Part shown: one piece after another, positions 45,871-55,728 of the stretch | Numbering within the stretch: position 1 is the stretch's first letter | Layout: each line of letters begins with the position of its first letter | Assembly (NCBI GenBank): GCA_032871835.1 | Contig: CM065297.1 | Location: 19,198,098 to 19,262,097, forward strand | Length of the DNA stretch: 64,000 bases | DNA from: Dipteronia dyeriana | Lineage: Eukaryota > Streptophyta > Magnoliopsida > Sapindales > Sapindaceae | Direction of reading: 5' to 3' | Notes under the pieces: model-generated | Told to the model about the DNA's origin: nothing | What the model saw: only the letters and a program-made list of their open reading frames with translations | Database searches by the model: none | Made by a program: the position numbers and the translations under genes

Positions 45871-46122
45871 CCATTGTCTCCACGTTATCACCCAACTAAC
45901 CAAATTGCAATAAAAGGTAAAAGAATTACATGACATTTGATTCCTCTAAAGTCCCATAAGAGGATATGTAGACAACTTAATCGTGGTAAAAATTAATTGT
46001 AAATTTCCATTTATTTAGTTTTATTTTAATTTTTTAATTTGTTATTTATTTTAGTTAAAAAAAAATTATACGACCCAATAACATGCATTTACAAATAAAT
46101 TTATCTTTAGTCTTTAGAGATA

Positions 46123-46997
46123 TGTCGTATGTGAATTTTACCAAGCATACACGTCATTGACAGGAAGGAGAAAATAGCCAGGTGGACTCCCAAATGGGCA
46201 CTCAGGAAATATCCTACGAGGCATCATTAAAGAGAAGAATGCCCGAGTAAGTATATATTGAATGAAACCTACTCGGGATCCAGTTAACAGCACTCGGGAC
46301 TGGTTAAACAACGCTCTCACTCGGGCTGAAACGGTATTACTCGGGACCTTCATGTATTGCTCTTACTCGGGAATAAATACGACTTGAGTAAGAACGTGGT
46401 GCTTATTTCACACGGATTAAGTCATTAAATACGCGAAGATATCCATCAGGAAGGAATCCCAAATGAAATGGAACATTAAGTTAGAAGAGTCCCCAATCAG
46501 GAAATAACTTGATTTCTTTACGAAGACTACATTCTTATAAGGAAACGAGTCCAAATTGAACTACACTACTAGAATCCCACTCGATTTCCATAAGAGACTC
46601 CCAAACAGGAAAGAAGACAAATCAACCTCAAGAAAGTAACCGAATCACAATTAAATACAAAGATCTTGTATTACTTGTACAAAGCAGATTAGGGTTCTAT
46701 AAGCATATAAATAGACCCATAATCTGGCTCAAAAAGAGGTAGGCAATATAGCATACATCAATCATAGCAAATACAGAGAGAAAAAAGAGAGATCGAGAGC
46801 TTGTAAACATAATATTTTCATAGTGAATTTTGGCTTGGTTGATTCTTCAACCACCCGTGGACGTTTCTCATGTCATCGGAGTTTTACCACGTAAAAATCG
46901 TTTTGTTACTCTCTCTGCATCTCTCTCTCTTTGACTCAATAGCCGAAATCCAATCCTTGTTGGCTTTTCTGATATAATCCAGAAATTGACGTCAACA
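46123..46997 (+). repeat. Tat-3 5' LTR
   Basis: 875 bp. TATAAATA at 46,706-46,713; cluster of ACTCGGG motifs in U3 (46,250-46,370). It resembles 54,179-55,063 at roughly 95% by eye, so the insertion is younger than Tat-2. Confidence 0.94.
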
Positions 46998-47017
46998 ATT
47001 GGCGCTAGAAGGAGGGG
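46998..47017 (+). promoter_or_regulatory. Tat-3 primer binding site
   Basis: ATTGGCGCTAGAAGGAGGGG immediately after the LTR's GTCAACA; same as Tat-1 except one base. Confidence 0.7.
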
Positions 47018-47043
47018 CTTGAACCTCTGAACTTGTTAAAAGC

Positions 47044-48514
47044 AATGGCAGGAAGTAGAAGCAGTTCAGGGAATGGCCAAAAATCACCTGACGATTTCCA
47101 TATTGGCAACACGTCACGAGATCCTGCAGCAAACACAGAAAACCAGCCTGCACACCTGGCACGGATCCAGCAAGTTCCTCCAACCAGCAGAGATCTTACG
47201 CTACGTTTCCTATAGGCCTTACAGCAATTGGTGACAGAGGCAGCAAGGGAAGGGATTGATTTACTGGCTGCAGGAGCACACACTCCCAATTCTCCATCTG
47301 TAAGGCTCCATTCGGTGGTGGTTGGGCCAGGAATAACTATGCCAGAAACCAGAAGGAATTCTTCCTCAATCAACCTGGCCGGACAGAAAACACTTGAAGA
47401 GGGACATCACTAGAGGCTGGACCATAATCAAACAGTACACACTAGACACCGTAAAAACGACCGGCACAGGGATCGATCGTCATCAGAAGATAGCGATCGA
47501 CCTCAATCTAAAAGTCATTACGGAGTCATGCGAGAATCTCGGCATCAAAGTGAAAAGCCAGAAAGAATGATAGTTATCCAACGGTTCAACCGTCGAGGAA
47601 GCCCGGTGGGGGACAGAGATGTTATGATCCAGAGCCTAACTTAAGAAGTCGAGAACAATAGGCATCAGATGGATGCGTTGGTCAGGCGTTATGGCTATAA
47701 CGATTTATCTGACGACGACTCAGACTGCCCATTTACCAAGGAAATCTTACGGACCCCTTTCCCAGAAAGGTTCAGGATGCCACAAGTGGAGCAATTTAAG
47801 AAAGACACGGACCCGAAAGAGCACTTAAGACGCTATAAAAGCGCCATGGCCCAGTATGCCCACATCGATCCCTTATTATGTCTCAATTTCCCACAAACTC
47901 TGGGAGACATGGGGTCAAGGTGGTTCAGAAGGTTACCTTCAGCAAGCATCAAGAGTTTCAGTGAACTAAGCAGAAGCTTCTCAAGGCAATTCCTGAGTAA
48001 TGTTCACATGAAATAGTCAGTGGCTTACCTTGCTCAAATAAAACAAGGGAAAGATGAGTCATTGAAGAAATATCTAGGGAGATTCGGCCAAGGGGTATCA
48101 GAGATTGGCAGTGCAAACGATGAAGCCATAATCGCTGCATTCATCAATAACTTGCAGAATGGACGGCTATCCTTTGATTTGAGAAGAGCACGGATGACTA
48201 GGTATGTTGACATAATGGATATGGCAGGAGGATACACACTGGTCGAAGAAGAAGAATTAGCTACAGGAGGAAGCTATATGCACAGGGGAAAGCCTGAATA
48301 GAAGGATGCTGAATCCAAGAGGCAGAATCAAAAAGGAAAGCTAAAAGGGAACGAGAAGGAGAAAAACAAGGATGGGGGTAATGGGTACAACGCCGAGCGG
48401 TCCACAGAGAAATACCGAGGCAGATATACCAATTACACCCCTCTTTGAAAGAAATGTGAAGAAATTTTAGCCATCTTGGAAGAGAAGAATATGGTGAAAG
48501 AAATTTTCCCACCA
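47044..48514 (+). pseudogene. Tat-3 gag, truncated before the zinc knuckle
   Basis: Starts MAGSRSSSGNGQKSPDDFHI at 47,044. Capsid-type blocks match Tat-1 gag: TPFPERFRMPQVEQFKKDTD, YAHIDPLLCLNFPQTLGDMG, FSELSRSFSRQFLSNVH and LKKYLGRFGQGVSEIGS, ending in a K/N-rich tail and EEILAILEEKNMVKEI at about 48,510. Where Tat-1 continues into QSQFARRDTTKYCRFHKKTG, this copy jumps directly to the region before reverse transcriptase, so the knuckle is gone. There are about six in-frame stops, including 47,213, 47,411, 47,641, 48,014 and 48,299. Confidence 0.85.
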
Positions 48515-49604
48515 TAATGCAACCAAATCAGTGTAAAGAGTCATTGTCATTCGAACTGGATCCGAGGGAGAACTCGAATGAGCTCAAAACAGAATTGGTT
48601 GAAGTAGTACTTAAAGAAGACGAACCGGATAAGAAAATCAAGCTCGGGGCCAACTTGGATGGAAAAGTCAAGCAAGACCTAACCAATTTGCTTTAGGAGT
48701 ACAAAGATGTGTTCGCTTGGAATCACGAAGATATGGTGGGAATAAATGTCCGAGTAATATCCCACTACCTCGTAGTTGACCCAAATGCAAAACCAGTAAT
48801 ATAAAAGAGAAGACCGTTCAATCCTGAAAGAAGTCAAGCAATCAAACAAGAGGTGGAAAAATTACTGGCAACTGGGTCAATCAGAGAAGTCAGCTACCCC
48901 CAGTGGGTCGCTAACGTAGTCCTCGTCCAAAAGAAAAATGGACAATGGAGGATGTGCGTAGATTTCACGGATCTAAATAAGGCATGTCCAAAGGATAGTT
49001 TCCCACTTCCAAGGATAAACCAGCTAATGGATGCCACAGCATGTCACGAATTGCTCAGCTTCATGGATACTTACTCGGGATACAATCAGATCCGGATGAA
49101 CAAAGCTGATGAAGAAAAAATAGCTTTCACAACGGATCAGGGTTTATATTGCTACATAGTAATGCCCTTCGGTCTAAAAAATACAGGTGCTACGTATCAA
49201 AGGTTGGTCAACAAAATCTTCACTTGCCAAATAGGAAGGAACATGGAAGTGTACATTGATGACATGTTGACTAAAAGCATCTCGGCAGATGAGCATGCCC
49301 GGGACCTCCGAGAGACATTTGATGTTCTGAAAAGATATCAGATGAAATTAAACCCAAACAAATGTTTATTTGGAGTCCATTCGGGGAGATTCTTGGGTTT
49401 TCAAGTCTATCAAAGAGGAATCGAAGTTAATCCCGAGAAGATCCAGGCTTTGAAAGAAATGACCTCACCTAAAACATTGAAAGAGGTACAACGCTTAACA
49501 GGGTGTTTAGCCTCCTTGGGAAGATTCATCTCAAGGGCTACAGACAGGTGCACACCTTTTTTCAAGATAATCAAAAAAGGAAAAGGACTCGAGTGAAATA
49601 AAGA
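48515..49604 (+). pseudogene. Tat-3 reverse transcriptase
   Basis: From 48,853 a 247-codon open stretch holds all standard blocks: REVSYPQWVANVVLVQKKNG, MCVDFTDLNKACPKDSFPLP, FMDTYSGYNQIRMN, VMPFGLKNTGATYQRLVNKI, MEVYIDDMLTKSISADEHA and FLGFQVYQRGIEVNPEKIQA. The catalytic YIDD is intact. Upstream (48,515-48,850) the acidic linker EDEPDKKIKLGANL is interrupted by stops at about 48,694 and 48,802. A stop at 49,594 follows KIIKKGKGLE. Confidence 0.92.
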
Positions 49605-50459
49605 GTGCGAGCATGCATTCTTAAAAATAAAAGAGTACTTGGGACAAGCTCCCGTTCTCTCAAAACCGTAAAAAGGGGAAATACTTCAGCTGTATCTGTC
49701 AATAACCGAGCTTGCAGCAAGTTCAGTCTTAGTCAGAACAGAAGATGGAGTGCAGAAACCAGTGTTTATACCAGTAAGGCACTCGTACCGGCTGAGACCA
49801 GGTACTCACAGGTAGAGAAGATGGCCTTAGCATTGGTTTCAGCAGCAAAAAAGCTGAGACCATATTTTCAGGCCCATACAATCCAGGTTCTCACCAATTG
49901 CCCATTAAGCCAAATTTTACAAAAACCAAAAATATCAGGTAAACTTACCAAATGGGCAATCGAGCTAAGTGAATTCGATATTCATTATATCCCCAGAACC
50001 TCCCTCAAAAGACAAGCTGTGGTAGACTTCATAGCCGAGTTAACAGAACCAAACTTGGAAGCAAAAAGACTCTTGGAAAAGAGTTTCCCATGGAAACTGT
50101 ATGTTGATGGCTCTTCAAATACTCATGGCAGCGGGGCAGGGATTGTAGTTCTCACCCCAGAAGGAGATGATGTTAAATGTGCCATGAGATTTGATTTTAG
50201 AGCAACCAATAATCAAGCCGAGTACGAAGCATTGTTGGCTGGAATCAGAGTCTGCATAGCTCTCGGGGCAGATAAAGTTGAGATATTCAGCGATTCACAG
50301 GTAGTTGTCAACCAGGTTATGGACGAGTACCAGGCCAAAGATGAAGGTATGATATCCTATCGTGACATCGCGAAACAGCTCCTCCAAAAATTTAAAGAAT
50401 ACAAGATCGCTCAGATCCCTAAGGAAGAAAATGAAAAGGCTGACGCATTGTCTAAATAA
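49605..50459 (+). pseudogene. Tat-3 RNase H
   Basis: Joined to reverse transcriptase by frameshifts near 49,600-49,780. It contains TSKALVPAETRYSQVEKMAL and then LYVDGSSNTHGSGAGIVVLT, TNNQAEYEALLAGIRVC and DKVEIFSDSQVVVNQVMDEY, with D, E and D catalytic residues present. It ends EENEKADALSK at 50,459; the catalytic part is better preserved than in Tat-1. Confidence 0.88.
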
Positions 50460-51814
50460 GCGTCAGCAACAACCTCAATCAGACCAAAGACCATTCCAGT
50501 TGCACACCTCCTTAAACCGAGTACAGCTGAACCTAAGCATTTGGAAATTTCAGAAATCTGAACACCGCAAGACGATTGGATGGTCCAGCTGAGAAGCTTC
50601 CTGGAAGAAGGCGTGCTCCAGAAGATCCGGTATTAGCAAAGCGCATCAGGTATTGATCGGCTAGGTATACCATGATCGGAGGAGAATTATACAGAAGGGG
50701 GTTTTCCCGAGCTCTCCAGAGATATGTACCGGAAGAAGATGCACATCGAATACTTCAAGAGATCCACTGAGGAGTTTGCGGGAACCACACTGGGGGTAGA
50801 AGTCTGGCGCATAAGGTACTCAGGCAAGGCTATTACTGGCCGACACTTTTCTCAGATGCACATAAGTGGTCAGAAAGTTTCAATACCTGTCAAAGGATTG
50901 CCAACAATATCCGACAACCTTCAGAAAAGCTCAGAAACCTCACTGTCCCATGGCCATTCGCCATGTGGGGCCTAGACCTGATCAGGCCAATGCCAGCTGG
51001 GACAGGGGGTGGAGCAAAGCACGCCATAGAAGCTGTCGATTATTTCACAAAATGGGCTCAAGCTGAAGCGCTGGTGCATATCACAGAAGCCAACACCATA
51101 AATTTTGTAAAGAAAAACATACTTTATAGGTTTGGAGTTCCGGACACTATAATCACCGACAATGGCACTCAGTTTGATAATCAAAAGTTCAGACAGTTGT
51201 GCGAGAAGTATCACATTGCTAACTACTATGCGACACCAGCTCATCCTCAAACAAACGGGCAAGTAGAAGCAGTAAATAAAATTATCAAGCACACCATTAA
51301 AGCAAAGTTAGATGAAAAAAAATGAAGCTGGGTTGAAAAGCTTCCTGAAGTATTATGGGCATTTCGGACGACAACAAGGACTTCTACAAGAGAAACTCCG
51401 TTCACCTTAGCGTTTGGAACAGAAGCTGTCATCCCCGTAGAAACATTGTATGCGTCCCCCCGGGTCGGGCTATATGATGAAGAACAGAATGTTGATATGC
51501 TACTACAAAGTTTGGATGAGCTAGAAGAAAAAAGGGAAAATTCCCAAATAAGAAATACAGCATATCAACAAAGAGTGGCTCGCCACTACAACTCTCGTGT
51601 TCGGATCAGGAAATTCCAGCTAGGAGACCTAGTGCTCAGGAAGGTGTCATTGAACACAAAAAATAGAGCCGCAGGATCCCTGACTGATAAATGGGAAGGT
51701 CCATACAAGATCGAGGGGATAGCTGGCCATGGAGCTTATTGGATTGCTCGACCCAATGGAGGGGTGTTACCCCGACCATGCAATGCCCAATATCTAAAGA
51801 TTTTCTATCCTTAA
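50460..51814 (+). pseudogene. Tat-3 integrase
   Basis: Zinc-binding region in broken frames (50,660-50,960), then MWGLDLIRPMPAGTGGGAKH, YFTKWAQAEALV, TDNGTQFDNQKFRQLC and PAHPQTNGQVEAVNKI, giving the D, D and E triad. A TGA at 51,323 follows KLDEKK. The C-terminal part (51,446-51,814) includes GDLVLRKVSLNTKNRAAGSL and ends KIFYP before TAA. Confidence 0.9.
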
Positions 51815-52201
51815 AATATATATTGAATATTTTACTCTTTTTCTAGTCATGACAATATTGGTAGGATAAAAATTAAACTGTAATTTAAATCTTTCGATTT
51901 TTGCAGTAATAAATAAAACTACTCGGAATTTTCGAAAGGATAGCATCTAGTTCGGGATTTTCAAAAGAAGGCATATGATAATAAGAACATATGGAAGCAG
52001 AGCATGATAATAAGAACATGCAAATAGAATTCTCGGGACCATCAAATCCCGAATGGGCGGAGAAGCTCGTAGGAGCATGCCAGCCGAGCAGGGTCAAAAT
52101 GACCTTCGTAAAAAGGTAAACCTGATACACCAGACTCTGGAAAAATGCTCGGGACGCTATCGGGAGAAATTCCGGTGAAATGCGTAGCTGTGTTGAAGCA
52201 A

Positions 52202-52245
52202 TTTTTTTTTTAAAAAAAAAAGAAAAAGAAAAAGAAAAAAAAAAG
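52202..52245. repeat. poly-A/AAAAAG low-complexity run
   Basis: T8 followed by A-rich AAAAAG repeats between the end of pol and the tandem repeats. Confidence 0.8.
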
Positions 52246-52416
52246 AGCTCAACGATTCGGCAAACCCTTGCGCATAAAAACTGGGGAGACGTCCTTGGTA
52301 TTGCGTAAGGACTCGAACGTATGATCATGGTGAGCCTTGATGTAACGTTCCGGTAGCAACCGGGCATGAAACACGTGTAAACTTCTGTTTCAAGATGACT
52401 CGGTTAATAATAAAGA

Positions 52417-52612
52417 GCCAGTTTAATAAGATACTTGGCAATTGAAGTCATTCGGGTAACAACCGGTTTAATAAGATACTCGGTTAAGTTACCCGAACAT
52501 CGAAGAAGCCAGTTTAATAAGATACTTGGCAATTGAAGTCATTCGGGTAACAACCGGTTTAATGAGAAACTCGGTTAAGTTACCCGAACATCAGCCAGTT
52601 TAATACAGCACT
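52417..52612. repeat. Tat-3 3' tandem repeats (about 91 bp)
   Basis: Units start GCCAGTTTAATAAGATACTT at 52,417 and 52,508, with a partial third at 52,594. Each full unit carries two inner copies of (C)CAGTTTAATAAGATACT/CCGGTTTAATAAGATACT. This is the same motif, inverted, as in the Tat-1 array at 9,987-10,222, and again lies between converging pol and the antisense ORF. Confidence 0.88.
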
Positions 52613-52755
52613 CGGCAACAATTAACAATAAACAGATCAAGACCATTCAATTGAAAATAAAATAGAATTTAATTGCTCCTAAAAGAATGGTTACAGTTCA
52701 AAGAATGGTTCTGTACAAGTAAAAAAAAATCAGAATTTTCTACAATTCTTCAAAA

Positions 52756-53700
52756 TTAAGATTGCGAGGATTTCGAGCCTTTGCCAATACTCGGATCTGG
52801 CACCATCTCGTACTCACGAAGCAGGCTCTCATTAGACGGCCAAGTGATATCGTCGACAGTATCATCCATCCACTGGCTGTAATCTTCACCCGGGACTGGC
52901 CCGACATCTGGGACTGCACCCTCAACCGACTCTTGACTTGCATAAAAGGTTGAGAGAGAATGCTCAGACGGAATCTCTAAATGTATGGGATGGGGCTCTT
53001 TGCCTTGACTACGACAGTAGGCTCTCCATTCCTTCATCTGAATCCGAAGAGATTCCAAGGACCGGTCCACATGATGTTTGATCTACAGCTCCTAATTAGC
53101 TCGGGCTTTCTCAATCGCCCTATTTTTAACTTTGAAGAACTCGCCGGCCGAAACTAGCTCACGTTGAAATTCCCGAAGAAGTAGGGCATCGTAAGCAGGG
53201 GATCTTTTAAAACGATCCACCCCTTGGACTTCCAGTTCCAACCTGGCCTCTCGGGAAAGGGATTCAACTGTCACCACTTGGAGCTCCAGATCTTCAATTT
53301 TTTGGTCATACGCCGACTTCGCCTGCTCCGCCTCCTACTCGGCCTTGAGCATGGATTCTTCAGCAGAAGATATAAGATTTTGAAGTGATGCAACCTTCTC
53401 CTCTGCCAGAGATGCCTTGTCCTCGACTTCAACCTGCTTCGCCAGACAATGGTCGACAAATATTTGTACAGAACCGACCTTCTGCTGGTAAGCTTTCTCG
53501 GCTCGAGCATGGCTCTCCTCACCCGCCTTTAGTTGAGCCTCTAGACGCCTTATTCGATCGGCTTGATGTTGCTGTGTCTGAATAAGCTCGGCGAATTCGG
53601 CCACCATCTGCAAAGGAATATACTTAGAAATCTGGCAGAAGCAAAACAATAAAAGAGTCGGATTCAACTTACATAAGATGGCCCCATTAAAACTAACCTT
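52756..53700 (-). pseudogene. Tat-3 antisense accessory ORF, internally deleted
   Basis: Minus strand. MVAEFAELIQTQQHQADRIR (start about 53,608) runs through coiled-coil-like sequence, LSREARLELEVQGVDRFKRS and PSEHSLSTFYASQESVEGAV to DPSIGKGSKSSQS (52,756). It is co-linear with 8,986-9,840 of Tat-1 at high similarity, which indicates former selection or recent common origin. The upstream exons holding the PF04195-like part are missing: the ATGGGGCCATCTT start (about 53,687) is fused to TATGTAAGT, the splice donor that in Tat-1 lies 1.4 kb downstream. Stops occur near 53,085 and 53,334. Confidence 0.8.
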
Positions 53701-54162
53701 GAATTGAGATTGATGCAAGATCTTCAAACGGAGAATCGCGAACTTCTGGATAAAGAAATCTGAGTTTAAAGAAATTTCTATTGAAAATTGTTGAGAATAA
53801 ACCAACAATGTCTCTCAGCAAAGAATTTAAAGACGAGACGGCACGAAACCCTAGGATTTCAAGGCGGGATAAAACTTAGGACGAAACTCGATGACGTAGG
53901 CGGCGTTTAGGGAAACGCAAAAATCATTTCTCATAAATGATATTGAAAAACGAAGAGACAAGGGACACGTGTCAAAAAAGAAAGTAGCCCTCGATCGTCA
54001 GAACTTCAAAACGTCGCCATCATTTAAGATCTCGCGTGATAAAGCGAATCGAAATTACAATCACCATTAAGACACGCCTTTATGACAAGACGACTATTCT
54101 GACGAGTAAAAATTAAGACGATTAAAATACTCTTGCCCGGAATGAAATTTACTCGGCAAAAA

Positions 54163-54178
54163 TATTTTAAGGGGGTAT
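54163..54178 (+). promoter_or_regulatory. Tat-3 polypurine tract
   Basis: TATTTTAAGGGGGTAT directly before the 3' LTR; the same tract as Tat-1. Confidence 0.75.
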
Positions 54179-55063
54179 TGTCGTATGTGAATTTTACCAA
54201 GCATACACGTTATTTACAGGAAGGAGAAAATAGCCAGATGGACGCCCAAATGGACGCCCAAATGGGCACTCAGGAAATATCCTACGAGGTATCATTAAAG
54301 AGAAGAAAGTCCGAGTAAGCATATATTGAATGAAACCTACTCGGGATCAGTTAACAGCACTCGAGACTGGTTAAACAACGCTCCCACTCGGGCTCAAACG
54401 GCGCTACTCGGGACCTTTATGTATTGCTCTTACTCGGGAATAAATACGACTTGAGTAAGAACGCGGTGCTTATTTCACACGGATTAAGTCATTAAATACG
54501 CGAAGATATCCATCAGGAAGGAATCCCAAATGAAATGGAACATTAAGTTAGAAGAGTCCCCAATCAGGAAATAACTTGATTTCTTTACAAAGACTACATT
54601 CTTATAAGGAAACGAGTCCAAATTGAACTACACTACTAGAATCCCACTCGATTACCATAAGAGACTCCGAAACAGGAAAGAAAACAAATCAACCTCAAGC
54701 AAGTAACCGAATCACAATTAAATACAAAGATCTTGTATTACTTGTACAAAGCAGATTAGGGTTCTATAAGCATATAAATAGACCCATAATCTAGCTCAAA
54801 AAGAGATAAGCAATATAGCATGCAACAATCATAGAAAATACATAGAAAAAAGAGAGATCGAGAGCTTGTAAACATCATATTTTCATAGTAGATTTTGGCT
54901 TGGTTGATCCTTCAACCACCCGTGGAAGTTTCTCCGATCATCGGAGTTTTACCACGTAAAACTTGTCTTTGTTACTCTCTCTGCATCTCTTTCTCTTTGA
55001 CTCAATAGCCGAAATACAATCCTTATTGGCTTTTCTGACATAATCCAGAAATCGACGTCAACA
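54179..55063 (+). repeat. Tat-3 3' LTR
   Basis: 885 bp; TATAAATA at 54,773-54,780. It differs from the 5' LTR by scattered substitutions and a 12-bp duplication (GGACGCCCAAAT twice at about 54,240). Confidence 0.94.
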
Positions 55064-55239
55064 AGATATGTAATATTTTGTAGGAAAAAAAAACCGGACC
55101 GACAGAACCGGAAATGGAACCGAACAAAACCGGTTCAGGTTCAGGTTCAGGTTCTCCCAGAACCGGAACCCCCGGTTTTGAACCGGAACCGCCGGTTTTG
55201 AACCGAAAATGAACAGGAACCGGGACCGGTGACATCTCC

Positions 55240-55480
55240 GATTTGGGAGGATCAAAGAAGGAGAAGGTGGTGGTGATGCTGCTAGGATACGCAAGGCTTC
55301 CGAAATATTGTTTCCACCGTGGGAGATTGGGGCATGAGCACATAGAATGTCCGAAGGAGGATGTGATCAATCGCGGTAGGGACTATAACGACACTTAAAA
55401 ATTCGGGTCATGGTTGCGAGCTTCTTCGATTCCCAAATGGAAAGAGAAGGCAAGCACGGTGATGTTGATTTGAGTAAAGG
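55240..55480 (+). pseudogene. DUF4283/CCHC-knuckle protein, 3' part
   Basis: Continues the protein broken at 42,249. The frame from 55,240 gives DLGGSKKEKVVVMLLGYARL, then PKYCFHRGRLGHEHIECPKE, a CCHC-type knuckle in which the second cysteine is replaced by arginine (usual YxxC.xCG...GH....C). A TAA at 55,396 is followed in the same frame by KFGSWLRASSIPKWKEKAS, the conserved 'yG.WLRA' tail of this family. The TAA is therefore probably an inactivating mutation and not the original end. Confidence 0.75.
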
Positions 55481-55728
55481 GAGACGGTAACAAATTTGGA
55501 AGAAGCAGCAAATAAGCAATCATCAAATGAAGGATATATGTGTAAGGAAGCTCATTCTGTCTGAAATTGGCTTTTTTGATTTGATTATCATCTTAATGAA
55601 AGGATTCTAATTTTCTCAAGTAGCAAATTTCATTACCAAAATCTGCGTAAACAAAAGGATTATAATAACCTTTTCATCTATGGCAACCTAATATAGATAC
55701 ATAAGAGTTTTTTTATTATTTTACATTT

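Larger units (their letters stand above)
46123..55063 (+). mobile_element. Tat-3: Tat-lineage retrotransposon, internally deleted
   Basis: An 8,941-bp plus-strand element with LTRs TGTCGTATG...GTCAACA and the perfect 5-bp duplication AGATA (46,118-46,122 and 55,064-55,068). It is of the same family as Tat-1 (shared primer site, gag, pol, antisense ORF and LTR motifs). Compared with Tat-1 it lacks the gag zinc knuckle plus protease (junction about 48,515) and 1.4 kb of the antisense ORF. It sits in the 3' part of the hAT element, downstream of the transposase stop. Confidence 0.95.
42250..55240 (+). mobile_element. hAT transposon in the DUF4283 gene, split by Tat-3
   Basis: The left end begins about 42,250 (GACATGTCGGCGGTTCGGTT) and the right end about 55,240 (inverted, CGGAGATGTCACCGGTCCCG). 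Both subterminal regions are dense in GAACCGG/CCGGTTC repeats. The flanks AATTGGTA (42,242-42,249) and ATTTGGGA (55,241-55,248) are an imperfect 8-bp duplication (6 of 8), as expected for an old hAT insertion. It contains a degenerate transposase (42,947-45,870), a mitochondrial-looking insert and the whole of Tat-3. Without Tat-3 it would be about 4 kb. Confidence 0.8.
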
